This document shows positions 57,454 through 64,000 of a DNA stretch of 64,000 nucleotides, piece by piece (the stretch's first letter is position 1; the number at the start of each line of letters is the position of its first letter). The stretch is taken from positions 1 through 64,000 of the forward strand of contig CBDAPX010000002.1 of the NCBI GenBank assembly GCA_965198725.1. The letters are read 5' to 3'. A program made the position numbers and the translations under genes. The notes under the pieces were generated by a model that saw nothing but the letters and a program-made list of their open reading frames with translations, was not told the origin of the DNA and did not search any database. The DNA comes from CBDAPX01 sp965198725 (GTDB lineage: Bacteria; Pseudomonadota; Alphaproteobacteria; Rhodobacterales; Rhodobacteraceae).

Positions 57454-57831
57454 ATGAAACAGATGATTGCCGCCTGCTTTGCGCTTTGCCTTACCGTTCC
57501 CGCCTCTGCTCAAGAGGCTGAGCCGGATGCGCCGACACTTATGGAACGGGGGCTGGAACTCTTCTTTGAAGGGCTTGAGGAGGAGATGGGACCTGCGCTG
57601 GATGATTTTCAGAACTGGGCGGACAGCTTTGGTCCTTCCGTTCAAGGGTTTATGCAGGAAATGGGGCCGGCGCTGTCCGACATGATGGATGAGATTGGAA
57701 GTTGGTCGAACTATCATCCACCAGAGGTTTTGCCGAACGGCGATATCATTCTGCGCAAAAAACAGCCCACTGATCCTGATGTGATCCCAGAGGCCCCTCA
57801 GGTGAAAGAGCCGGAATTCACGGATATTTAG
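57454..57831 (+). CDS. Small secreted acidic protein
   Basis: 125 residues from ATG 57454. A signal peptide (MKQMIAACFALCLTVPASAQ) is followed by an acidic helical domain (RGLELFFEGLEEEMGPALDD...) and a Pro-rich tail (PPEVLPNGDIILRKKQPTD). Related proteins are common in Rhodobacterales and sometimes mislabelled as ATPases; no ATPase motif exists. Periplasmic, function unknown. Stop overlaps tail to tail with ppx. Confidence 0.72.
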   Translation: MKQMIAACFALCLTVPASAQEAEPDAPTLMERGLELFFEGLEEEMGPALDDFQNWADSFGPSVQGFMQEMGPALSDMMDEIGSWSNYHPPEVLPNGDIILRKKQPTDPDVIPEAPQVKEPEFTDI

Positions 57832-59381
57832 ATCTCGGCGTCGCCGACGCTGACCTGACCTTCGGCACCCAGTGACGACAAAAGAGATTTGAACCGCGCG
57901 GCAGCCACTTCGCCATACAGCGGTTCGGCATCTTTTGTCAGGCGCAGGTCGAGCACTTTTTCCTCTCGCGACCAGGTCATTTGCGCCATCTGTGCGTTTT
58001 TGTGCATCCAAAGCATCGCGCCAAACCGCATGGCCTTGCCCAGGATTTCGGCCTGTTTCTGATCGGCTGTGTTGAGCAGGTCAAAGAGGGGAGCAAAACG
58101 GGTGCCTTCGCGTTTGTTCTTGTACCTGTGCAACAGGGCAAGCCCGAGGAAGATCCGTTCAGAATGCTTCATTCCGCCAAGATTGGCGCGTGTGGCATAG
58201 TCAAAGCAGACTTCGGCCCGGTAATCCGGATGCGCGCGCCAGCTGACGTCATGCAAAAGACAGGCGGCTTTGACCAAGCGCATATCGGCCTGAGGGTCCT
58301 GTTCGAAAAGCGGTGTGACAAAGTCGTAAAGTGTTTTGCCGAACCCGGGAAAGCGGGAATCTTTGGCTTCGGCGAACCGGCAGGCTTCGATCAGAGGATC
58401 GCGGTCGCGCAGCCGTTGTGGCATCTGTTCATACAGCATGCCCTCGCGGATCCCATAGCTGGAAATCGCGATGTCCGTGGGGTCAAACCGGCGCACAAGG
58501 CGCGTCAAAACCTCGGCGGCCAGCGGCACCAGCGACATCCGCGATGCCGAAATTCCACAAGCTGAGCGCAAGGCGTCCAGATCGCTGTGTTCTATGTATT
58601 TCGCCGTGGCAATCACGTCGTCGGTTGTCATGCGGTATTCATGCAGAACGTTGAGCGGATAATGCCGCCGTTCCATGTCGATACGGGCAATCGCGCGCCA
58701 GCTGCCTCCGACCAGGAACAAACGATCGCGCTGATCACCCATTTGCGCGTGCAGGTCATCGATCACGGTCTGGATATGGGCGTGCCGCTCTTTTTTGCCG
58801 CCCTGCAGGGTTTGCAGCTTGAGCGGGCCGAGCGAGGACGTCATACGCTTGCCAACACGACCGTCCGAGATTTCCGCAAGCTCCATCGACGAACCACCGA
58901 TATCGCAAACCAAACCATAGCTGCCCGGCCAACCCAGCAGAACGCCTTGGGCCGACAGCCGGGCTTCTTCATCGCCATCAATGACGTGGATCTTCAGACC
59001 GGTCAGGCGCAGGACCTCTTCGCAGAATTCAGCACCATCCTCGGCATCTCGCACGGCCGCCGTCGCAACCGCCGTCAGCGGCGGCATGTCCATGCCTTGG
59101 GTCAGGGTTTGGAACCGGTGGATCGCTGCCAGCGCCCGTGTCCGGCCCTCTGGGTTCAACCGACCCGTTTCGGCCATCCCGGCACCCAGCGCGCACATCA
59201 CTTTTTCATTGAAGAAGTAAGCGGGCGACCGCGCCGCGCCGTCAAACACCACCATCCGGACAGAGTTTGAGCCGACGTCGACCACACCAACCCGCGACAA
59301 GGCTCTGGCCGATGGATCGTCGAACAAGGGTCTGCCGAACGGTCCCCAGTCCGTCGCGGCAACATCCGAAAGAAGGGTCAT
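57828..59381 (-). CDS. ppx: Ppx/GppA exopolyphosphatase family protein
   Basis: 517 residues. GVVDVGSNSVRMVVFDG, AVATAAVRDAEDGAEF, VIDGDEEARLSAQGVLLG and CDIGGSSMEL are the actin-like ATPase-fold motifs of Ppx/GppA. A C-terminal HD-like domain (AACLLHDVSWRAHPDYRAE) is present. Degrades polyphosphate and perhaps pppGpp. Adjacent to ppk1 on the same strand, the common polyphosphate pair. Confidence 0.92.
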   Translation of the reverse strand: MTLLSDVAATDWGPFGRPLFDDPSARALSRVGVVDVGSNSVRMVVFDGAARSPAYFFNEKVMCALGAGMAETGRLNPEGRTRALAAIHRFQTLTQGMDMPPLTAVATAAVRDAEDGAEFCEEVLRLTGLKIHVIDGDEEARLSAQGVLLGWPGSYGLVCDIGGSSMELAEISDGRVGKRMTSSLGPLKLQTLQGGKKERHAHIQTVIDDLHAQMGDQRDRLFLVGGSWRAIARIDMERRHYPLNVLHEYRMTTDDVIATAKYIEHSDLDALRSACGISASRMSLVPLAAEVLTRLVRRFDPTDIAISSYGIREGMLYEQMPQRLRDRDPLIEACRFAEAKDSRFPGFGKTLYDFVTPLFEQDPQADMRLVKAACLLHDVSWRAHPDYRAEVCFDYATRANLGGMKHSERIFLGLALLHRYKNKREGTRFAPLFDLLNTADQKQAEILGKAMRFGAMLWMHKNAQMAQMTWSREEKVLDLRLTKDAEPLYGEVAAARFKSLLSSLGAEGQVSVGDAEI

Positions 59382-59474
59382 AGCAGCCTCGGATTATCTT
59401 CGCCGCCAAGATGCGCAATGCGGCGCATCGGGTCAATCGACAACTTTGGGTGTCTTGAGGTGACGCTAGGGCAG

Positions 59475-61649
59475 TCAGCCTTCGGTATGGGTCAGTTTCG
59501 GCACATCTGATGCCCCCGCAGACCCGCGCCCTGACAAAGACGGGTTTTCCATAAAGAAGCGGTGGCAGTTGAACGCAAACTCGCCTTCGGGCACCACGCT
59601 GCGCGTATGGCTGCCATCGGGGTTCATGACCCAGCTTTGGGCCAGATCAGCCAAATTCGCCGCCATGATTTGATTGACGATTTGGGCCTTCACCGTGTTG
59701 TTGTGAATTTCCACGAGCGTTTCGACACGCCGGTTCAGGTTGCGGCCCATCCAGTCCGCCGAAGAGATAAAGACCCGCGATTTGTTGCTGGGCAGGCCGT
59801 GGCCGTTGCCATAGCAAACGATCCGCGAGTGTTCGAGGAAGCGGCCCACCACCGATTTGACGCGGATGTTTTCGCTAAGGCCCTTGATGCCAGGGCGCAA
59901 ACCGCAAATGCCCCGGATCACGAGGTCAATTTTCACGCCGCCTTGGCTGCCGCGGTACAGGGCGTCGATCACTTCGGGGTCGATGAGAGAATTCATTTTG
60001 GCCCAAATCTCGGCCGGACGTCCTGCCTTTGCGTGCGCGATTTCGGCATCGATCATCTTGATCAGGTTCTGTTTCAACGATTTTGGTGATATCGACAGGT
60101 TTTCCAGCGCGTCCGGTTGCGCGTATCCGGACAAAAAGTTGAATACCTTGGTCGCATCACGTCCCAATGCGGCGTCGCAGGTGAAAAAGCTTAGGTCGGT
60201 GTAAATCCGTGCCGTGATCGGGTGATAGTTGCCGGTGCCATAATGGGTGTACGTCACCAATTGCTTGCCTTCCCGGCGCACCACGGTGCTGATCTTGGCG
60301 TGTGTTTTCAGATCCATGAACCCGTAAACCACATGCGCGCCCGACCGTTCCAAACGGCGCGACTGGCGAATATTGGCGGCTTCGTCAAAGCGCGCTTTCA
60401 ACTCAACGAGCGCGGTAACCGATTTGCCATCTTCTGCCGCTTCGCACAGCGCCTCGACAATCGGCGAATTCTTCGACGTCCGGTACAAAGTCTGTTTGAT
60501 CGCCACGACATTCGGATCAGCGGCGGCCTGATGCAAAAACCGCACCACCATGTCGAAGGTTTCATAAGGGTGGTGCAGCAACATGTCCTTTTGGCGGATC
60601 GCTGCGAACATGTCGCCGTCGTGGTCTTGAACCCGTTCTGGCACACGCGGAGTGAATGGCGGCCACAAAAGGTCGGGACGATCGTTCGTCACCAATTCGC
60701 CGAGGTCGGTCAACCCAATCATCCCGTCGACCTCGATCACCTCTTCGGGGCTGACGTTCAGCTCTTCCATCACCAGTGATTTCAACGCTTCGGGCGCCCC
60801 AGAGGTGTGCGTCACCCGCACGACCTCGCCCCGGCGTCGGCGCTTCAAGGCAACCTCGAACTCGCGCACCAGATCTTCGGCCTCTTCTTCGACTTCCAGA
60901 TCACTGTCGCGCAGCACGCGAAACCCGAAATGCGACTTCGCTTTGTAGCCCGGGAATAGCCGGTCGATATGAACCAAGAGCAACTCTTCCAACGGCAGAT
61001 AGCGTAATGTGTCATCTGCAGAGGGCAGGCGGACAAACCGGTCAATCTGTGCCGGGATCGGCAGCAGCGCCTTGAGCGGTCGCTTGCCCTTGTTGCGTTC
61101 CAATTCCAGAGCCAGCGCAAAGCCTGTGTTCGGCAGGAATGGGAAGGGATGGGCCGGGTCCACCGCCAGCGGAGAGAGAACCGGAAAAACCTGTTGCAGG
61201 AACACGTCAGCGAGGTGCTGCTTGTCCGCTGCTGTCAGCTCTGACCGATCAAGGATCGCGATCCGCTCTTCCAGCATCAAAGTTTTGAGATCGCTCAGCA
61301 CACGTTGTTGCGACAACATCAACTTGCGCGCGTCTTCGTCGATCAGAACCAGCTGCTCGGAATGGGTCAGACCGTCTTGACCCGGTGTGATGCTGCCCGA
61401 TAGGACCAGTTCGCGCAAACCGGCGACGCGTACCGTGAAAAACTCATCCAAGTTGTTGGCCGAAATGGACAAAAATTGCAGTCGTTCCAGCAATGGAACA
61501 CGCGGATTTTCCGCTTCTTCCAAAACACGCCAGTTAAAGCCAAGCCAGCTGAGCTCTCGGTTGAAAAACCGCGCCGGGCCGTTCAGGTCTAAATCTGGAA
61601 GGAACAGCGGGGTTGGAAAGTCTGATTTGAGAAAGTCGGCCTGCGTCAT
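59475..61649 (-). CDS. ppk1: Polyphosphate kinase 1
   Basis: 724 residues. RFFNRELSWLGFNWRVLEEA and FLSISANNLDEFFTVRVAGL at the start, YRTSKNSPIVEALCEAAEDG, the autophosphorylated His in GFMDLKTHAKISTVVR, YTHYGTGNYHPITARIYTDL and ADWMGRNLNRRVE are full PPK1 hallmarks. Makes polyphosphate from ATP at the membrane. Followed by ppx 93 bases downstream, likely one operon. Confidence 0.97.
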   Translation of the reverse strand: MTQADFLKSDFPTPLFLPDLDLNGPARFFNRELSWLGFNWRVLEEAENPRVPLLERLQFLSISANNLDEFFTVRVAGLRELVLSGSITPGQDGLTHSEQLVLIDEDARKLMLSQQRVLSDLKTLMLEERIAILDRSELTAADKQHLADVFLQQVFPVLSPLAVDPAHPFPFLPNTGFALALELERNKGKRPLKALLPIPAQIDRFVRLPSADDTLRYLPLEELLLVHIDRLFPGYKAKSHFGFRVLRDSDLEVEEEAEDLVREFEVALKRRRRGEVVRVTHTSGAPEALKSLVMEELNVSPEEVIEVDGMIGLTDLGELVTNDRPDLLWPPFTPRVPERVQDHDGDMFAAIRQKDMLLHHPYETFDMVVRFLHQAAADPNVVAIKQTLYRTSKNSPIVEALCEAAEDGKSVTALVELKARFDEAANIRQSRRLERSGAHVVYGFMDLKTHAKISTVVRREGKQLVTYTHYGTGNYHPITARIYTDLSFFTCDAALGRDATKVFNFLSGYAQPDALENLSISPKSLKQNLIKMIDAEIAHAKAGRPAEIWAKMNSLIDPEVIDALYRGSQGGVKIDLVIRGICGLRPGIKGLSENIRVKSVVGRFLEHSRIVCYGNGHGLPSNKSRVFISSADWMGRNLNRRVETLVEIHNNTVKAQIVNQIMAANLADLAQSWVMNPDGSHTRSVVPEGEFAFNCHRFFMENPSLSGRGSAGASDVPKLTHTEG

Positions 61650-61698
61650 GAGATCAAAACCGTAACTATGGAAAATCAGTTGAAGGATTTAAGGTTGT

Positions 61699-62379
61699 CT
61701 AACCCCGCATATCCCCTTCTGCAAGAACTTGTGCCGCAAATGCACGGGTCAGATTTCGCTTTTCGGACAAGCTGCCTTTGTCCAGGCGGTCAACGATGTC
61801 AGCGGCCCCGTCAAAGGACCGATCCATGCGTTGAACAAGATAGGGGATCACGTCGGGGCGTGGTGAAATCTGACGGTCCGAAAAGAGCTTGGTCAGCACC
61901 GCGAACAGCAGCATATCATCCGGTGCTTCCAAGGCCGCCTGATGTGTGCCGGCGATCCGGCTTGTCAAATCAGGCAATGACAGACCCCAGGTTTCTGGTA
62001 CACCCCGACCAGTCAATAGCAGGCGGTTGCCCTCTGCCAATGTCAGGTTGTGCAAATGAAAAAGGGCGGTTTGCCTGTCTGGCTGGTCGGCCAATTCCTG
62101 CACATCTTCTACCGCGACATGGCCGGTTGCCAACACTGGGACAGCTGCGTCCGTCAAGCTGTCTGCTTTGACAATCCGCGCGCCACTTTGCGCGGCCCAC
62201 ACATGGGTCAGATGCGTTTTGCCCGATCCTGCGGGCCCATAGATCAGCAGTTTGCCGCCGGCCCAATTCTGCCAGTTCTCGATCAGGGCCACTGCGATCT
62301 GATTGGCCGGGGCAACAAAAAAATCATCGCGCCCAAGCGCCGGTTTGGCGGGCAGGTCAAAGTTCAGCTGTTGGGACAT
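61699..62379 (-). CDS. hda: DnaA-related regulatory ATPase Hda/HdaA
   Basis: 226 residues from ATG 62379; an upstream in-frame ATG reads through the permease gene end. QLNFDLPAKPALGRDDFFVA is the clamp-binding N-terminus (QL-F/DLP type). Walker A is IYGPAGSGKTHLTHVWA, with VAVEDVQ as Walker B and a short AAA+ lid. Hda with the sliding clamp promotes DnaA-ATP hydrolysis and limits reinitiation. One base separates it from the permease gene. Confidence 0.9.
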   Translation of the reverse strand: MSQQLNFDLPAKPALGRDDFFVAPANQIAVALIENWQNWAGGKLLIYGPAGSGKTHLTHVWAAQSGARIVKADSLTDAAVPVLATGHVAVEDVQELADQPDRQTALFHLHNLTLAEGNRLLLTGRGVPETWGLSLPDLTSRIAGTHQAALEAPDDMLLFAVLTKLFSDRQISPRPDVIPYLVQRMDRSFDGAADIVDRLDKGSLSEKRNLTRAFAAQVLAEGDMRG

Positions 62380-62380
62380 A

Positions 62381-63445
62381 TCAGTCCTCTTGGTCCCCGG
62401 AACCGAGATAGAGCAGGCTCTCTTTGTACTGCACAACGGCAAAGCGAATGATGACGCCTATGGCTGCGGCGATGGGCACCGCGACCAACATGCCGACAAA
62501 TCCAAACAAGGCGAAGAAAACCGACAATGCCAACAGCAACCATACCGGGTGCAACCCAACAGAATCGCCGACCAGTTTGGGTGTCAGAAGGTTGCCCTCG
62601 ACAAATTGCCCCGCCATGAAAATCGCTGCCACCATGCCAATGGAAACCCAGTCTCCCCAGAACTGAAAGATTGCCAGACCGATCGCCAAGGCGCCGCCGA
62701 TCAGCGCGCCCAGATAGGGGATGAACGCAATCAAACCCGCAATCGAACCAATGGCGAGGCCAAAATTCAGACCGACCAGCATCAGGGCAATGGCATAATA
62801 GGTGCCAAGGATAAGGCACACCGTACCCATGCCGCGAATGAACGAGGACAGGGTCTGATCAATCTCGCCCGCCAGACGCCGGATCGTCGGCGCATGGTCG
62901 CGCGGCAGCAATTCGTCAAAAGCCGCGATCATCCGGTCCCAGTCCAGCAGAAGGTAAACCGCCACAACCGGCGCGATCACCAAAAGGACGATCACGTTGA
63001 TGAGCGATGACGCTGAAGCCAAAACGGATTCGACCATCGCCGCCCCCTTGGTCTGGAGCGTTTCTCCGACCGAGGCGAGTGTCTTGAGGAAGGTGGATTC
63101 CTCATCCAGCATTTCCGGGAAATTCGTTTCAATGAAGGCCTGAAAGTTCTGCGCAAGCTGCGGCATCAGGTTGAAGAGATCAATGATCTGGCCGACCAAT
63201 GCCGGAACGATGAGCAGGGCAACAGCCACGAAGATCAACACCGCCGCGACAGTGATGATTCCTGTGGCGGCGACACGGCTTAGCCCCCATTTTTCCATGC
63301 GGTCCGCAATCGGATCAAGGAAATAGGCGATGGCTGCACCCAGAACAAACGGCAACAGGACATGGCCCAAAAACCACAACGACACCGCAAAAATGACGGT
63401 GGCAATACCCCAATATTTGAGTTGTTGGCTGACTGGCAGGGCCAT
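62381..63445 (-). CDS. AI-2E family (PerM-like) permease
   Basis: 354 residues, with about seven to eight membrane helices (VIFAVSLWFLGHVLLPFVLG, ITVAAVLIFVAVALLIVPAL, LALSVFFALFGFVGMLVAVP and others) and the family segment AVYLLLDWDRM. PALVGQIIDLFNLMPQLAQN leads a helical loop. The family includes Na+/H+ antiporters and putative AI-2 exporters; the substrate here is unknown. Confidence 0.9.
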   Translation of the reverse strand: MALPVSQQLKYWGIATVIFAVSLWFLGHVLLPFVLGAAIAYFLDPIADRMEKWGLSRVAATGIITVAAVLIFVAVALLIVPALVGQIIDLFNLMPQLAQNFQAFIETNFPEMLDEESTFLKTLASVGETLQTKGAAMVESVLASASSLINVIVLLVIAPVVAVYLLLDWDRMIAAFDELLPRDHAPTIRRLAGEIDQTLSSFIRGMGTVCLILGTYYAIALMLVGLNFGLAIGSIAGLIAFIPYLGALIGGALAIGLAIFQFWGDWVSIGMVAAIFMAGQFVEGNLLTPKLVGDSVGLHPVWLLLALSVFFALFGFVGMLVAVPIAAAIGVIIRFAVVQYKESLLYLGSGDQED

Positions 63446-63514
63446 ATCGACTCCGTTTCACTGACAGCGTCAGATTGCGTATTCACAGCGTCGATGCAAG
63501 GCCAACCTCTGACA

Positions 63515-63546
63515 AACAAAAATGGCCCCGCCGGGACGGCAGGACC
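63515..63546 (-). terminator. Terminator of the fasciclin gene
   Basis: On the minus strand GGTCCTGCCG-TCC-CGGCGGGGCC forms a 10-bp stem with two G-T pairs, followed by ATTTTTG. It lies 22 bases after the fasciclin stop and would end that transcript before the permease. Confidence 0.75.
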
Positions 63547-63567
63547 AAATCGTGTAAAAGGCGCTGA

Positions 63568-64000
63568 TTAGTGGCAGGCAGGGCGGGTGCCCGGAAGCAG
63601 AACCTTGTCAACAACGTGGATCACGCCGTTATCGGCCTGGATGTTCGCAATCACGACATTCGCCGTTTCACCGGTGCCATCCGCAATGCTAACACCGCTG
63701 GCACCTTTGGTGATGCACAGACGCTCGGATGCCAGAACGGGTTTGAAATAGTTCGAACCGTTCGGGATCATTTCTGCGGTCAGTTTGCGGTCGTCGACAT
63801 GATACAGCAGGACGTTGGTCAGCTGATCTTTGTTTTCCGGCTGTAACAGTGTGTCCACGGTACCCTCTGGCAGTGCGGCAAAGGCGTCATTCACGGGTGC
63901 GTAAACGGTGAACGGGCCTGGGCCTTGCAACGTTTCAACCAGACCGGCAGCGCTGACTGCTGCAACCAGAGTTAAAAACCGGTCATCGCCGGCGGCGATG
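63568..64000 (-). CDS. Fasciclin-domain secreted protein, 5' end outside window
   Basis: 144 residues of the C-terminal side are visible, open to the window edge. LVETLQGPGPFTVYAPVNDAFAALP and VLLYHVDDRKLTAEM plus ADNGVIHVVDKVLLPG are the H1 and H2 fasciclin motifs. Single-domain proteins of this kind are secreted or periplasmic adhesion-type proteins. A signal peptide would be expected beyond position 64000. Confidence 0.9.
   Translation of the reverse strand, partial: IAAGDDRFLTLVAAVSAAGLVETLQGPGPFTVYAPVNDAFAALPEGTVDTLLQPENKDQLTNVLLYHVDDRKLTAEMIPNGSNYFKPVLASERLCITKGASGVSIADGTGETANVVIANIQADNGVIHVVDKVLLPGTRPACH

Overview
The window is alphaproteobacterial chromosome, most likely from the Rhodobacterales (Roseobacter group). 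The evidence is the chain of host genes: isoaspartyl methyltransferase-like / TolC / PopZ-type DUF2497, CobQ, a DUF6280-like protein, EF-P, YgfZ, the TIGR04283-type glycosyltransferase, Ppx, Ppk1, Hda and an AI-2E family permease. It also fits the GC-rich codon use. The genus cannot be fixed from sequence reading alone.

Positions 1 to about 39.2 kb are one temperate siphophage-like prophage whose left end lies outside the window. It is integrated at the 3' end of a tRNA-Cys gene (39226-39299), next to its tyrosine integrase. Reading leftward on the minus strand, the late operon runs small terminase, large terminase, portal, scaffold, major capsid, head-tail joining genes, tail terminator, tube, gpG/gpGT chaperones, tape measure, distal tail genes, a giant tip/fibre protein and one more fibre-region gene cut by the window edge. 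A RelE-type toxin/antitoxin pair (13.7-14.3 kb) and two small genes (8.8 and 11.4 kb) point the other way inside this operon. Upstream of the late operon sit a phage NusG-like protein, a primase-helicase with an iteron-like repeat cluster, an HNH nuclease, and CII-like and Cro-like regulators. The CI-type repressor is divergent at 26.75 kb. The rightward early operon (27.7-38.1 kb) encodes recombination and replication proteins: a DUF2800 nuclease, a DUF2815 ssDNA-binding protein, a PolA-type polymerase, HNH-AP2 nucleases, a methylase-like protein, a broken VRR-NUC nuclease and an SNF2 helicase carrying an N-terminal HNH-AP2 fusion. No lysis genes are visible; they may lie left of position 1.

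From 39.5 kb on is host chromosome. Its popZ-type gene is split by an 8.6-kb composite transposon (42684-51309). Two directly repeated 1216-bp IS3-family (IS407-like) copies flank a surface-polysaccharide/spike fragment: a truncated gmd, fcl, two small genes, a DUF2793 protein, a GT2 glycosyltransferase and a decayed RTX gene. A 4-bp CTTT duplication occurs only at the outer ends, and deleting the element restores the popZ frame. The rest is housekeeping: cobQ, efp, ygfZ, a polyphosphate pair (ppx/ppk1), hda, an AI-2E family permease and a fasciclin gene cut by the right edge. A 272-bp MITE-like element lies at 57.1 kb.

The most interesting signals are four. (1) A NusG paralog sits just upstream of a promoter-like site, a leader and a terminator ahead of terS, a layout resembling lambda Q-PR'-tR'. 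(2) The CcrM motif GANTC is almost absent from the whole prophage. (3) The composite transposon has a gene-conversion-like patch in one IS copy. (4) A 7-bp tandem duplication knocks out the phage VRR-NUC gene.
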